The notes: generated by a model not told the origin, from the sequence alone. Shown: positions 44,693 through 53,870, counted from the stretch's first letter. The stretch is DNA of 64,000 bases from Bradyrhizobium diazoefficiens (GCF_016616885.1 NZ_CP067102.1:7034501-7098500); one strand, 5' to 3'. Program-made: numbers and translations.

Positions 44693-45526
44693 GTGGTTTT
44701 GGAAATTGTCCTGCAACGTTGGCGGGCTTCGTTGCGTTGCGCCAGCCTCCTCGCCGCCGCGCTATGCCCTGGCATGGCCGAGGCCGGTGAATGCCCATCG
44801 CCGCAATCGGAGATCGCCACCGATCGTCCTGATGTGACCAATTCCAGCCTGGTCGCGCCTGCGGGCAGCATCCAGATCGAGAACGGCGTCAACACATCCG
44901 GCCAGGGCGCCGGCAAGAGCTTCGACAGCAGCAACAGCCGTCTCCGCTTCGGCGTCGCACCCTGCCTCGAAGTGCTGGTCGACGTGCCGAGCTATGTCGG
45001 GAGGCTGACCGGCACGGTCGACACCGGTTTCACCAACGTCAGCCCCGGCGTGAAATGGCAGGTCAGTGGGCTGCCTGAGCCCGCGAACCTCTCGGTGGTG
45101 TTCGGCGTCGGCCTGCCGACCGGCGCGCCGGCGATCACCGGCGCAGGCTTTCAGCCGTATCTGCAGTTTCCCTGGTCCTACGAGCTCGGCGGCGGCTGGG
45201 GCATCAGCGGCATGTTCACGAGCTTCTTCCGCCCATCGGATCTTGCCAACCGCCAGACCAGCGAGGCGACCTTCGTGATCGAACGGAAGGTCAGCGAGAA
45301 GCTCGCGCTGTTCGCCGAATATGTCGGCGACTATCCCTCGCGCGGCGCGAGCACGGCGCTGCTCAATGTCGGCGGCGGCTATCTCTTGAACCGGACCGAG
45401 CAGGTCGATTTTCACCTGGCCTTCGGCCTCAACCGGAATTCGCCGGACTACATCATCGGCTTCGGCTATTCCTACCGCTGGGACAACGTCCTCGGCACGG
45501 CGGCGAGACCGGCGCTCCGGCATTGA
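44693..45526 (+). CDS. Outer-membrane-type beta-barrel protein (transporter/phenol MetA-like family)
   Basis: About 277 residues with an uncertain start: no ATG fits, and GTG at 44693 or TTG at 44699 give a signal peptide (RCASLLAAALCPGMAEA). The rest is a beta-barrel-like alternation: IATDRPDVTNSSLVAPAGSIQIENGV, then strands ending with NVGGGYLLNRTEQVDFHLAFG and a final YIIGFGYSYRW. The IATDRPDVT opening is typical of the putative MetA-pathway-of-phenol-degradation family. Likely an outer-membrane pore or structural protein. Divergent from the aldolase-family gene. Confidence 0.75.
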   Translation: MVLEIVLQRWRASLRCASLLAAALCPGMAEAGECPSPQSEIATDRPDVTNSSLVAPAGSIQIENGVNTSGQGAGKSFDSSNSRLRFGVAPCLEVLVDVPSYVGRLTGTVDTGFTNVSPGVKWQVSGLPEPANLSVVFGVGLPTGAPAITGAGFQPYLQFPWSYELGGGWGISGMFTSFFRPSDLANRQTSEATFVIERKVSEKLALFAEYVGDYPSRGASTALLNVGGGYLLNRTEQVDFHLAFGLNRNSPDYIIGFGYSYRWDNVLGTAARPALRH

Positions 45527-45687
45527 CGGGAATGAACCGTTTTAGCGCGGGGCGCGGACGTACACGTTCCCGTGAGTGACTCCCAATCACATGTTCGTCG
45601 GCCGTGGCCTTGGGAGGACTGGCCACCCGGGCAGTTTCGCAATTGCCGGAAACATCCCAGATTGTGAACAGCTTACAGGAGCCTTCC

Positions 45688-46554
45688 ATGACCGACTTCA
45701 CTCCTCTCACCTCGCTGTCGTCCGCACTCGCGGATGTCGTGGCGCGCATCGCGCCGTCCCTCGTCTCGGTGCATTCGCACCGCTCCCGCTCGACCGGCTT
45801 CGTCTGGAAGCCCGGCCTGATCGTGACCGCCGACGAGGCGCTGGCCGACGAGGGCGACGTCCAGATCGTCCTTGCCGACGGCAGCACGACCGCTGCGACG
45901 ATCGTCGGCCGCGACCACACCACCGATATCGCGCTGCTGCGCGCCGAGACCACCATCGCCCCGGTCAAGCTGGCCACGACGGTCCCTGCCCTCGGCACGC
46001 TGTCGGTCGTGGTCGCCACCAATCGCGATGCACAGAGTGCGGCGCTGGGGATAGTGTCGGTCTCCGGCAAGAGCTGGCGCTCCTTGCGCGGCGGCGAGAT
46101 CGATGCGCGGATCGAGCTCGACGTTCGCCTGCGTCCGAGCCAGGAGGGCGGCCTTGCCCTCGATGCCTCTGGCGCGGCCTTCGGCATGGCCGTGCTCGGA
46201 CCGCGGCGTGTGCTGGTGATTCCGACGGCAACGATAGAGCGCGTCGCGGCCCAGCTTGAGACGCGCGGCCGCATCGCGCGCGGGTATCTCGGGCTCGGGC
46301 TGCAGCCGCTGCGCCTCGACGACGGCATCGGCGCGATGGTGATGAATGTCGACAAGGCCGGTCCGGCGGCCACGGCGGGCATCCGCCAGGGCGACGTGAT
46401 CGTAGCAGTCAACGACCAAAAACTTTCCGGCGTGCGCGCGCTATTGCGAACACTGGGACCCGCGAGCGTCGGCCAGGTGATCGACGTCGCGATCCGCCGC
46501 GGCGGCGAGCCGGCGAGCTTCAAGGTCACGATTGGCGAAAGGCCGGAGGCGTGA
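45688..46554 (+). CDS. HtrA-like pseudoprotease with PDZ domain
   Basis: 288 residues from ATG at 45688 with AGGAG-like signal upstream. The S1C (DegP/HtrA) fold is clear: SVHSHRSRSTGFVWKPGLIVTADEAL, then HTTDIALLR and a PDZ domain from about 200 (GYLGLGLQPLRL, AGIRQGDVIVAVNDQKLSG). The catalytic triad is not intact: Glu50 stands where His is expected, Asp80 is kept, and SQEGG with Glu153 replaces GNSGG. No signal peptide is seen, so it may be cytosolic. It probably binds peptides rather than cutting them. The stop overlaps the next start by 4 bp. Confidence 0.85.
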   Translation: MTDFTPLTSLSSALADVVARIAPSLVSVHSHRSRSTGFVWKPGLIVTADEALADEGDVQIVLADGSTTAATIVGRDHTTDIALLRAETTIAPVKLATTVPALGTLSVVVATNRDAQSAALGIVSVSGKSWRSLRGGEIDARIELDVRLRPSQEGGLALDASGAAFGMAVLGPRRVLVIPTATIERVAAQLETRGRIARGYLGLGLQPLRLDDGIGAMVMNVDKAGPAATAGIRQGDVIVAVNDQKLSGVRALLRTLGPASVGQVIDVAIRRGGEPASFKVTIGERPEA

Positions 46555-46922
46555 GCGAGGACAACGCACCCGAGATCGTGCTGTCCCTGGAGATCGACGA
46601 TCCCGCGCTGGCGGACCGCCTCGCGACGCTGCTCGGCAGCGTCGCGGGGCTTCGCCTTGCCGCCCCCGGCGAGACCGCCACGGCGACAGTCATTGCGCGC
46701 GATCCGCGCGTCATGCCCGTGGACATCGCGCTGACGCAGCGCGAGCTCGACGTGCTGGCGCTGATGGCGGAAGGCGCCTCCAACAAGATGATCGCGCGGC
46801 AGCTCAACATCTCCGTGCATACCGTGAAATTCCACGTCGGCTCGCTGCTCGACAAGTTGGATGCCACCGGGCGCACCGATGCGGTGGCGCATGCGGCGCG
46901 CCGTGGCGTGATCGAGTTATAG
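46551..46922 (+). CDS. LuxR-type HTH protein, receiver lacking
   Basis: 123 residues with a GTG start overlapping the pseudoprotease stop. The C-terminal half is a LuxR/GerE HTH: LTQRELDVLALMAEGASNKMIARQLNISVHTVKFHVGSLLDKL written in parts as LTQRELDVLALMAEG and NKMIARQLNISVHTVKFHV. The N-terminal 50 residues are too short for a receiver and show no phosphoacceptor Asp. Coupling to the pseudoprotease suggests that the two proteins act together, perhaps with signal input by peptide binding. Overlaps the convergent kinase gene by 6 bp. Confidence 0.85.
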   Translation: MSEDNAPEIVLSLEIDDPALADRLATLLGSVAGLRLAAPGETATATVIARDPRVMPVDIALTQRELDVLALMAEGASNKMIARQLNISVHTVKFHVGSLLDKLDATGRTDAVAHAARRGVIEL

Positions 46923-47987
46923 CGCCAGCGGGAAGCTGAGCTGGACTGTCAGCCCCGGCGAATTGTCATGCAGCGCGATCTCGGCGCCGTGGAGGCGAGA
47001 CACCGCCGCGACCAGGCTCAGGCCCAGGCCGTTGCCCGGCGTGTAGCGGCTCTGCTCGAGCCGGTAGAAGCGTTTGAACACGTGATCGTGCTGGCCGGCG
47101 GTAATGCCGGGGCCATCGTCGGCGATGGCGATCATCGCGCCGTTGCCGGCATTGCGGCAGGTCACGGTCACCTGTCCGCCCGGGCGGCCATGCTTGATCG
47201 CGTTGTCGACGAGATTGGCGATGGCATCGAACAGCAGGTCACGATCGCCGGTGATTGCGACCTCGCGATCACCGCTGAGGCTCAGGCGCGTCGCAACCTG
47301 TTCGGCGGCAGCGTCGTAGAGCTCGACGACCTCGCCGGCGATCTCGGCAAGGTTGAGCGCGCGAAACGCGCTCCTGCGGGCGCGGGTCTCGATCTCCGAG
47401 ATCCGCGTGATCGAGGCGAACATGCCGAGCACGGCGTCGAGATCCGCGATGGTGTCGCCGATCAGGCCGGCATCGGCTTCGCTGTTGCGCGGAGCATGAT
47501 AGGCCTTCTCCAGCCGGCCCCGCATGCGCGTCAGCGGCGTGCGCAGATCGTGGGCGACATTGTCGCTGACCTGCTTGACCTCGCCCATCAGCGTCTCGAT
47601 GCGATCGAGCATCTGGTTGAGGTTTTCTGCGACGCGGTCCCATTCGTCGTGGCTGCCGCGCAAGGGAATGCGCCGGTCGAGGCCGGACAGCATGATGGCG
47701 CGGCTGGTGGCATTGATCTCCTCGATTCGCCCGACCGTGCGCCGCGTCACCAGCACGGCGGCGAGGCCGGCCAGTACCAAGAGCAACACGGCGACCGCGA
47801 TCATCGCGAGCTCGAGCATCGCAGTGAATCCGCTGTGGTCGCCGACATCGCCGACCCGGCTCCGCACATAGGCGAGCGTGCCGAAATAGACGTAAGCCAT
47901 GATCGCCGCGACGATCAGGCCGAAGATCGCGATCGCGATCAGCGCCAGGCGGAAGGTCGAGGAACGAAGCGTGTTAGCCAGGAGCAC
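46917..47987 (-). CDS. Sensor histidine kinase, HAMP type
   Basis: 356 residues. Two transmembrane helices (about 13-35 and 58-81) enclose a very short periplasmic loop, about 22 residues. A HAMP segment follows, then the phospho-acceptor His146 (DNVAHDLRTPLTRMRGRL), N box NLVDNAIKHG, and G boxes DDGPGI and GNGLGLSL. With so little periplasmic sequence, sensing is probably within the membrane or cytosol. The start overlaps the end of the response regulator gene by 14 bp, so the two form an operon in the order regulator-kinase. Confidence 0.93.
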   Translation of the reverse strand: MLLANTLRSSTFRLALIAIAIFGLIVAAIMAYVYFGTLAYVRSRVGDVGDHSGFTAMLELAMIAVAVLLLVLAGLAAVLVTRRTVGRIEEINATSRAIMLSGLDRRIPLRGSHDEWDRVAENLNQMLDRIETLMGEVKQVSDNVAHDLRTPLTRMRGRLEKAYHAPRNSEADAGLIGDTIADLDAVLGMFASITRISEIETRARRSAFRALNLAEIAGEVVELYDAAAEQVATRLSLSGDREVAITGDRDLLFDAIANLVDNAIKHGRPGGQVTVTCRNAGNGAMIAIADDGPGITAGQHDHVFKRFYRLEQSRYTPGNGLGLSLVAAVSRLHGAEIALHDNSPGLTVQLSFPLAL

Positions 47988-48666
47988 GGAGGCAATATCC
48001 GATGCCGCGGATGGTGTGGATCAATGGATAGGCCTGGGCATCGTCGACCTTGCGGCGGACGCGCCCGACATAGACGTCGATGATGTTGGTGGAGGGATCG
48101 AAGTGCAGGTCCCAGACATGCTGGAGCAACATCGCGCGCGACACCACGCGGCCCTCGTTGCGGACGAGATATTCGAGCAGCTGGAATTCGCGCGGCAGCA
48201 GTGGGATCTTGCGGCCGCGCCTGCTGGCGTTGCGCGCGATCAGGTCGACGGCGAGATCGCCGACGCGCAGAATGGTTTCCTTGGCGATGGTCTCGCTGCG
48301 GCGGCCGAGCGCCTCGAGGCGCGCGAGCAGCTCGACGAAGGAGAACGGTTTGACGAGGTAATCGTCGCCGCCGGCGCGCAGGCCGCGCACGCGGTCGTCG
48401 ACCTCACCGAGCGCGGAGATGATCAGGAAGGGCGAGGCAACGCCATCGTCACGCATCTGCCGCATCACGGTGATGCCGTCGATATCGGGCAGCATGCGGT
48501 CGATGGTGATCACGGCATAGTCACGGGCGACGCCGTGGCTGAGGGCTTCACGCCCCGTGGCGGCGAGGTCGACGTCGTAACCGGACGTCGTCAGCTCCTC
48601 GACGAGCTGGCCTGCGGTTTCCGGATCGTCCTCGACGACCAGGATACGACGGTGGCCTCCGGTCAT
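47974..48666 (-). CDS. OmpR-family response regulator
   Basis: 230 residues. The receiver has Asp13/Asp14, phosphoacceptor Asp56 (TIDRMLPDIDG) and the LVKPFS lysine. The C-terminal winged helix of the PhoB/OmpR type includes LLPREFQLLEYLVRNEGRVVSR in parts and the recognition helix region NIIDVYVGRVRRKV. Translational overlap with the kinase gene indicates a cognate pair. Its targets are unknown; the convergent pseudoprotease operon and the Gly/His-rich gene upstream are neighbours worth testing. Confidence 0.94.
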   Translation of the reverse strand: MTGGHRRILVVEDDPETAGQLVEELTTSGYDVDLAATGREALSHGVARDYAVITIDRMLPDIDGITVMRQMRDDGVASPFLIISALGEVDDRVRGLRAGGDDYLVKPFSFVELLARLEALGRRSETIAKETILRVGDLAVDLIARNASRRGRKIPLLPREFQLLEYLVRNEGRVVSRAMLLQHVWDLHFDPSTNIIDVYVGRVRRKVDDAQAYPLIHTIRGIGYCLRAPG

Positions 48667-48763
48667 GACAAACTCCGCGCGACGATCGCCACCAGACTAT
48701 CCCGTTCCGGGGCTGAGCGGAACCACCCGGTGGCGATCGCGACAATGGTGCGGGCCAGCGATG

Positions 48764-49279
48764 CTAGTACCAGTTCTCCCCGCACACATTGACCCATTGC
48801 CACCCATAAGGCGTTAAGCTCCTGCGCCAGCAGCCATCGTCGTAATAGTTGGCATAGTAAGGCGCGCCGAAGACGGCGAAACGCCGGAAATGATGGTGGC
48901 GGAAGAAGAAGGCGTGACGGCCGATGAACGGCCGACCGTGGAAGCCGGGCCCTGCGAAGCGCGGCCCGATCGCCGCATGCGCGAAGCGCGCACCGCCGAA
49001 GGCAGCTCCACCAAAGCGTGGTCCACCGACATGGGCGAAGTGCGCACCGCCGCCCATGCCACCGACATGCATACCGCCGAAGCCGCCCGCGTGCATGCCG
49101 CCGCCACCGAAGTGGCCACCACCGCCAAAGCCGCCGCCGTGCATCCCGCCGCCACCACCGAAATGCCCGCCGCCGCCGAAACCGCCTCCGCCACCACCTC
49201 GGGCGAGAACGGGCGATGCGAGTGCCAGTACCGCGACGACGGTCGCCGCGGCAAGGCGAGTGAGACGCCTGTTGTTCAT
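48764..49279 (-). CDS. Secreted glycine/histidine-rich protein
   Basis: 171 residues: a signal peptide (RLAAATVVAVLALASPVLA), then a repeat region of GGGGHFGGGGMHGGG-like units to about residue 80, an Ala/His/Phe region (GARFAHAAIGPRF), and a C-terminal part with RHAFFFRHHHFRRF and CWRRSLTPYGWQWVNVCG holding a probable disulfide. The many histidines could bind metal. The repeated region at DNA level consists of near-identical short units, so it could vary in length between strains. Function unknown. Confidence 0.85.
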   Translation of the reverse strand: MNNRRLTRLAAATVVAVLALASPVLARGGGGGGFGGGGHFGGGGGMHGGGFGGGGHFGGGGMHAGGFGGMHVGGMGGGAHFAHVGGPRFGGAAFGGARFAHAAIGPRFAGPGFHGRPFIGRHAFFFRHHHFRRFAVFGAPYYANYYDDGCWRRSLTPYGWQWVNVCGENWY

Positions 49280-49412
49280 CGGAAATCCTCCATGCAGCGC
49301 GGCAACATGTGCCGCGCGGGGAGGATCAGATGAGAAGAAGGCGCCCTCTCCTTCAACTTACAAATGCGCCAGATTCTGACGCTGGAGTTAGAAAGGCCGC
49401 GCAGCTCTCTCA

Positions 49413-49454
49413 CCGTCATTCCGAGGAGCCCTTGCTTCGCTGCGCTCGCAGTGC
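49413..49454. repeat. Remnant of the CGTCATTGCGAG-type repeat
   Basis: The sequence CGTCATTCCGAGGAGCCC runs directly into GCTTCGCTGCGCTCGCAGTG, so the two ends of the element are joined and its middle with the CAATCCAG core is absent. It looks like a deletion derivative. The rest of the 206-bp gap 49280-49485 is empty. Confidence 0.6.
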
Positions 49455-49485
49455 CGACGTGGATAGACCTTGCCTTACTCGCCTC

Positions 49486-51822
49486 TTACGCCCGCTTGCC
49501 GCCGTTCTTTTCGGCTGCACGGCGCATCGCCTCCGCGAGTGCGCCGCCGCCGCTGGAAGATTCCTGCTTGCGCGGGGCCGATGACGTCATGCGGTTGGTG
49601 TTGCGCGTGTTATCGCGTTGCATGCCGGGCGCGTCCTTCTTGGCGCCGACCTCGTCATCGAGGCGCAGCGTCAATGAGATGCGCTTGCGGGCGACCTCGA
49701 AGTCCAGCACCTTGACCTTGACGATGTCGCCGGGCTTCACCACCTCGCGCGGATCCTTGATGAAGGTCTTCGACATCGCCGAGATGTGCACGAGACCGTC
49801 CTGGTGCACGCCGATGTCGACGAAGGCGCCGAAGGCGGCGACGTTGGTCACGGTGCCCTCGAGGATCATGCCCTTCTGGAGATGCTTGATCTCCTCGACG
49901 CCTTCCTTGAACACAGCCGCCTTGAACGCCGGACGCGGGTCGCGGCCGGGCTTTTCCAGCTCGCGCAGAATGTCGGTGACGGTCGGCAGACCGAAGGTCT
50001 CGTCGACGAAATCCTTCGGCTTCAGCGTGCGCACGACCTCGCTGCTGCCGATCAGCGCCTTGATGTCGCTCTTGGTCGCTGCGAGAATCCGGCGCACCAC
50101 CGGATAGGCTTCCGGATGCACGCCGGAGGCATCGAGCGGATCCTCGCCGCCGAGGATGCGCAGGAAGCCGGCGCACTGCTCGAACGCCTTCGGGCCGAGC
50201 CGCGGCACTTCCTTGAGCGCCTTGCGCGACTTGAACGGGCCGTTGGCGTCACGGTGCGCCACGATACTCTGCGCCAGACCAGATCCGACGCCCGACACGC
50301 GGGCGAGCAACGGTGCCGAAGCGGTGTTGACGTCGACGCCGACCGCGTTCACGCAGTCTTCGACCACCGCGTCGAGCGATTTGGCGAGCTTGGCCTGGCC
50401 GAGATCGTGCTGATACTGGCCGACGCCGATCGCCTTGGGCTCGATCTTGACGAGTTCGGCTAGCGGATCCTGCAGACGACGGGCGATCGAGACCGCGCCG
50501 CGCAGGGTGACGTCGAGATCAGGCAATTCCTCCGAGGCGAAAGCCGAGGCCGAATAGACCGACGCGCCGGCCTCCGACACCACGATCTTCGACATCTTCA
50601 ACTCGGCCAGGCCCTTGACCAGATCGCCCGCGAGCTTGTCCGTTTCGCGCGAGGCGGTGCCGTTGCCGATCGCGATCAGCTCGACGCGGTGCTTTATCGC
50701 AAGCTTGCCGAGGATCGCAAGCGACTCGTTCCACTGCCGCTGCGGCTCGTGCGGATAGACCACGGCGGTATCGACCACCTTGCCGGTCGCGTCAGTGACG
50801 GCGACCTTGACGCCGGTGCGGTAGCCGGGATCGAGCCCCATGGTGGCGCGGGTGCCGGCGGGCGCGGCCAGCAGGAGGTCGCGCAGGTTCGAGGCGAACA
50901 CGCGCACGGCCTCGGTCTCGGCCGCATTCCACAATCGCATCCTCAGGTCGATATTGAGATGCACCTGGATCTTGGTGCGCCAGGCCCAGCGCACGGTGTC
51001 GATCAACCAGCGGTCGCCGGCGCGCTTCAGGTCGGCGATGCCGAACCGCTTCATGATCTTCAGTTCATAGGCGCCGGGTACGCCCGCTGGCGGCACTTCG
51101 GCCTCGGCCTGGATCTGGAGATCGAGGATCTCTTCCTTCTCGCCGCGGAACATCGCGAGAATGCGGTGCGACGGCAGCTTGGTCAGCGGCTCGGAGAATT
51201 CAAAATAGTCGGCGAATTTTTCGCCCTCGGTCTTCTTGCCGTCGCGCACCTTCGAGGCCATGCGCGCGTTGGTCCACATCTCCTCGCGGAGCACGCCGAT
51301 CAAATCGGCGTCTTCGTCAAAACGTTCGACCAGGATGGCGCGGGCGCCATCGAGCGCGGCCACGGCATCCGCGACGCCCTTCTCGGCGTTGATGAAGCCT
51401 TCGGCGACGACCTTGGGATCGTTGCCGGGCTCAGCGATAAGCTGGTTGGCGAGCGGCTCGAGGCCGGCCTCCTTGGCGATCTCGGCCTTGGTGCGGCGCT
51501 TCGGCTTGAACGGCAAGTAGATGTCTTCCAGGCGCGCCTTGCTGTCGGCGGCAAGAATGGAGGCCTCCAGGGCGGCATCGAGCTTGCCCTGCTCGCGGAC
51601 TGATTCGAGGATCGCCTTGCGGCGGTCTTCGAGCTCGCGCAGGTAGCCCAGGCGCTCCTCCAGGGTGCGCAATTGCGCGTCGTCGAGCGCACCGGTCGCT
51701 TCCTTGCGGTAGCGCGCGATGAAGGGAACCGTGGCGCCGCCGTCAAGCAACGTCACCGTCGCCTCGACCTGCTCCGCCCGTACCCCAAGCTCCTGCGCAA
51801 TTTTCTGGTTGATATTTGCCAC
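49486..51822 (-). CDS. tex: Tex family RNA-binding transcription accessory protein
   Basis: 778 residues, the standard Tex length. N-terminal Tex helical domain ([20 protein letters not shown]), YqgF-like RNase H fold domain ([17 protein letters not shown]), helix-hairpin-helix domains ([33 protein letters not shown]) and an S1 domain at about 640-715 ([33 protein letters not shown]). The tail is Ser/Lys-rich and disordered. Tex is a conserved cytosolic nucleic-acid-binding protein linked to transcription. Probably a single-gene unit. Confidence 0.97.
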   Translation of the reverse strand: MANINQKIAQELGVRAEQVEATVTLLDGGATVPFIARYRKEATGALDDAQLRTLEERLGYLRELEDRRKAILESVREQGKLDAALEASILAADSKARLEDIYLPFKPKRRTKAEIAKEAGLEPLANQLIAEPGNDPKVVAEGFINAEKGVADAVAALDGARAILVERFDEDADLIGVLREEMWTNARMASKVRDGKKTEGEKFADYFEFSEPLTKLPSHRILAMFRGEKEEILDLQIQAEAEVPPAGVPGAYELKIMKRFGIADLKRAGDRWLIDTVRWAWRTKIQVHLNIDLRMRLWNAAETEAVRVFASNLRDLLLAAPAGTRATMGLDPGYRTGVKVAVTDATGKVVDTAVVYPHEPQRQWNESLAILGKLAIKHRVELIAIGNGTASRETDKLAGDLVKGLAELKMSKIVVSEAGASVYSASAFASEELPDLDVTLRGAVSIARRLQDPLAELVKIEPKAIGVGQYQHDLGQAKLAKSLDAVVEDCVNAVGVDVNTASAPLLARVSGVGSGLAQSIVAHRDANGPFKSRKALKEVPRLGPKAFEQCAGFLRILGGEDPLDASGVHPEAYPVVRRILAATKSDIKALIGSSEVVRTLKPKDFVDETFGLPTVTDILRELEKPGRDPRPAFKAAVFKEGVEEIKHLQKGMILEGTVTNVAAFGAFVDIGVHQDGLVHISAMSKTFIKDPREVVKPGDIVKVKVLDFEVARKRISLTLRLDDEVGAKKDAPGMQRDNTRNTNRMTSSAPRKQESSSGGGALAEAMRRAAEKNGGKRA

Positions 51823-52035
51823 GCGAGATTTCCTCTATATCCAAGCACGCGACGCAAACCGAAATCCGGCTGCGGGACGCCGCTTATGGACCAACCAAGG
51901 TTGATTCATCAAGGTGCGGCGCGGAACCGTCGACAGAGGATTTTTTGTCGAACCGATGCGATCTCGCCACAATCGTGGGGATGTCGGCGGATCCGGGGGC
52001 ACGAGAGTGAGGTTCGGCGCATATTCCCTCCACGT

Positions 52036-52082
52036 CGTCATTGCGAGTTTAGCACCGGCCGGTGGCCGACCCGCGCTTGATG
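52036..52082. repeat. Left part of an interrupted dispersed repeat
   Basis: CGTCATTGCGAGTTTAGCAC followed by CGGCCGGTGGCCGACCC and a GATG end matches the left part of the long copy at 12463-12509. Homology stops at GATG, after which the IS110 region begins. The matching right part is at 53597-53679. Confidence 0.7.
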
Positions 52083-52199
52083 TAACGGCGTCGAGGTCGG
52101 AAGATGGGGAGCTGCCGGCAGCGAGGTCGGCTGCTGTCTGGTGCCGAGAGCCCGATTGCGAGTTTGGACCCGGGATGCCTTGATGACCCCAACTGGAGC

Positions 52200-52217
52200 C
52201 CGGGGCGAGAGCCCCGG
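52200..52217 (+). ncRNA. Hairpin with GAGA tetraloop in the noncoding left end of the IS110 element
   Basis: CCGGGGC-GAGA-GCCCCGG: a 7-bp stem closed by a GNRA-type loop, 66 bp before the transposase start, with a second imperfect stem region around 52110-52145 (GAGCTGCCGGCAGC). IS110-family elements encode a structured bridge RNA in a noncoding end; this is where one would be in IS110-group members. Only the hairpin is directly seen. Confidence 0.35.
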
Positions 52218-52282
52218 AGCCCGCTTCTTAGACTTCCTATCGATGAGGCCCCACGCCGGCAGTGCAAGCGTTGGAGGCGCCA

Positions 52283-53554
52283 ATGGATGTCTTATACGAA
52301 CGAGTGGCCGGATTGGATGTGCATAAGGCGACGGTCGTTGCCTGTGTGCGGAGAACGACGGCAGGGAAGGTGGAGCGGGAATGCCGCACCTTTGAGACGA
52401 CGACGGCAGGGTTGCTGGCCTTGCTCGAGTGGCTGAGAGAAAGCAAGTGCACGCATGTCGCCATGGAGGCCACCGGCGTGTATTGGAAGCCGGTCTGGAA
52501 CATTCTGAGCGATGGCGCTTTCGAGCTCATCCTGGCCAACGCCGCGCATATCAAGAACGTGCCTGGCCGCAAGACCGACATGAACGATGCGATGTGGATC
52601 GCCGATCTCGTGGCATGCGGCCTGCTGAAGGCGAGCTTCGTACCCAAGGAACGGCTGCAGGAGCTGCGCTCGCTGATGCGGACCCGCAAACAGCTTACGC
52701 GCGAGCAGACGCGGCATGTGCAGAGAATCGACAAGACGCTGGAATCTGCCAACATCAAGCTCGGTTCGGTGATCTGCGAGGTCATGGGTGTCAGCGGCCG
52801 ACGCATGATCGAGGCGATGATCGCGGGGGTGCGTGACCCGAGCAAGCTGGCAGCGTTGGCTCATGCGCAGATCAAGGCCTCTCCCAAACAGCTTTATGAC
52901 GCGCTCCATGGTCGGCTGACTGAGCATCATCGTTTTCTCCTGCAATTGCACATCGGGCAATACGATGCCCTGAGTGCGGCCATCGATCAGATCGATCGGC
53001 AAGTCGACACCGCGATTGCCAGGCTGGATAAGGAGGCCGCCGACGGCCAGGCCTCCTTTCGCGATCTGATCTCGCTCCTTTGTACGATCCCAGGTGTCAG
53101 CACCTTGGCTGGCACATCGATCCTGGCCGAGATTGGCCGCGACATGAGCCGCTTCCCGAGCGCAGGCCATCTCGTCGCCTGGGCTGGGTTGTGTCCGGGA
53201 CAGAATGAGAGCGCCGGCAAGCGCAAACGCACGCGGCTGCGCAAAGGAGCGCCATGGCTGAAGACCATGCTCGTGCAGTGTGCCTGGGCCGCCAAGCGAA
53301 AGAAGGACAGCTTCTACAATGCCCGCTTCAACCGCCTGAGCCGCCGCCGTGGACCACAGAAAGCCATCTGCGCCGTGGCAGCCTCCCTGCTCACCGCCAT
53401 CTATCATATGTTGAAGGACGGAACCGAGCACCACGACTTAGGCGCCGCGCATTTCGATCATCGCTCAACCGCCGCAAAGGCCAGACGTCTCGTCGCCCAG
53501 CTAGCCAAGCTTGGTTATGCCGCTCAGCTCCAGCCACTTCCGGAGGCCGCCTGA
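52283..53554 (+). CDS. IS110 family transposase (DEDD)
   Basis: 423 residues from ATG at 52283. The N-terminal RuvC-like domain has the DEDD residues Asp12 (AGLDVHK), Glu62 (AMEATGVYW), Asp99 and Asp102 (KTDMNDAMW). The C-terminal Transposase_20 domain carries IPGVSTLAGTSILAEIG and AGLCPGQNESAGKRKRTR, where the family's catalytic serine resides. Full length and without frameshift, so probably active. IS110 recombinases act with an element-encoded guide RNA. The stop codon lies within a 30-bp duplicated sequence. Confidence 0.95.
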   Translation: MDVLYERVAGLDVHKATVVACVRRTTAGKVERECRTFETTTAGLLALLEWLRESKCTHVAMEATGVYWKPVWNILSDGAFELILANAAHIKNVPGRKTDMNDAMWIADLVACGLLKASFVPKERLQELRSLMRTRKQLTREQTRHVQRIDKTLESANIKLGSVICEVMGVSGRRMIEAMIAGVRDPSKLAALAHAQIKASPKQLYDALHGRLTEHHRFLLQLHIGQYDALSAAIDQIDRQVDTAIARLDKEAADGQASFRDLISLLCTIPGVSTLAGTSILAEIGRDMSRFPSAGHLVAWAGLCPGQNESAGKRKRTRLRKGAPWLKTMLVQCAWAAKRKKDSFYNARFNRLSRRRGPQKAICAVAASLLTAIYHMLKDGTEHHDLGAAHFDHRSTAAKARRLVAQLAKLGYAAQLQPLPEAA

Positions 53555-53604
53555 TCCAGCCTAGTTACTTCTTAGGCCGCCTGATCCAGCCTAGTTACTT
53601 CTTA
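53545..53604. repeat. 30-bp perfect tandem duplication at the IS110 right end
   Basis: Two identical copies (53545-53574 and 53575-53604) of a unit beginning GGCCGCCTGATCCAGCC and ending TTACTTCTTA. The first copy contains the transposase stop codon. The last bases of the second copy (CTTCTTA) are the start of the homology to the dispersed repeat at 12555. Confidence 0.9.
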
Positions 53605-53679
53605 GCGCAGCGATGCAATCCAGACCGTCGCCGCGGAGCGATTCTGGATTGCTTCGTCGCAAGGCTCCTCGCAATGACG
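53597..53679. repeat. Right part of the dispersed repeat interrupted by IS110
   Basis: CTTCTTAGCGCAGCGATGCA through CTCCTCGCAATGACG matches the right part of the repeat at 12555-12641. The inner arms GCAATCCAGA and CTGGATTGC are preserved. The 405-bp gap 53555-53959 otherwise holds the repeat at 53746-53870 and no gene. Confidence 0.8.
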
Positions 53680-53745
53680 GAGCAAGGAGCGATGTCATGG
53701 TAACCCAACGCCCTTATCCGAGACAGTGCGCGCCACACCACCAGT

Positions 53746-53870
53746 GTCGTCCTGGCGAAAGCCAGGACCCATACCGCGTGATCTATCGATTGAGGTCGAT
53801 ATCAGTACCGAACGACGAGTCTTCGCCAAACGCCACCATGCGGTAATGGGGTCCTGGCTTTCAGGACGAC
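53746..53870. repeat. Dispersed palindromic repeat, GTCGTCCTGGC family
   Basis: GTCGTCCTGGCGAAAGCCAG at the left, itself a small hairpin, pairs with GTCCTGGCTTTCAGGACGAC at the right; inner arms ACCCATACCGC and GCGGTAATGGGGT pair in part. Related to 33996-34139. Confidence 0.8.

Larger units (their letters stand above)
52083..53604 (+). mobile_element. IS110-type insertion sequence inserted in a dispersed palindromic repeat
   Basis: The boundaries are approximate. The element contains one DEDD transposase gene (52283-53554) and about 200 bp of noncoding left-end DNA; the right end lies within a 30-bp tandem duplication at 53545-53604. The flanks (52036-52082 and 53597-53679) are two parts of one CGTCATTGCGAG-type repeat that is uninterrupted at 12463-12641. 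IS110 elements lack long terminal inverted repeats, in agreement with what is seen. Some IS110 members prefer palindromic repeats as targets. The true left end could lie anywhere between about 52076 and 52282. Confidence 0.75.
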
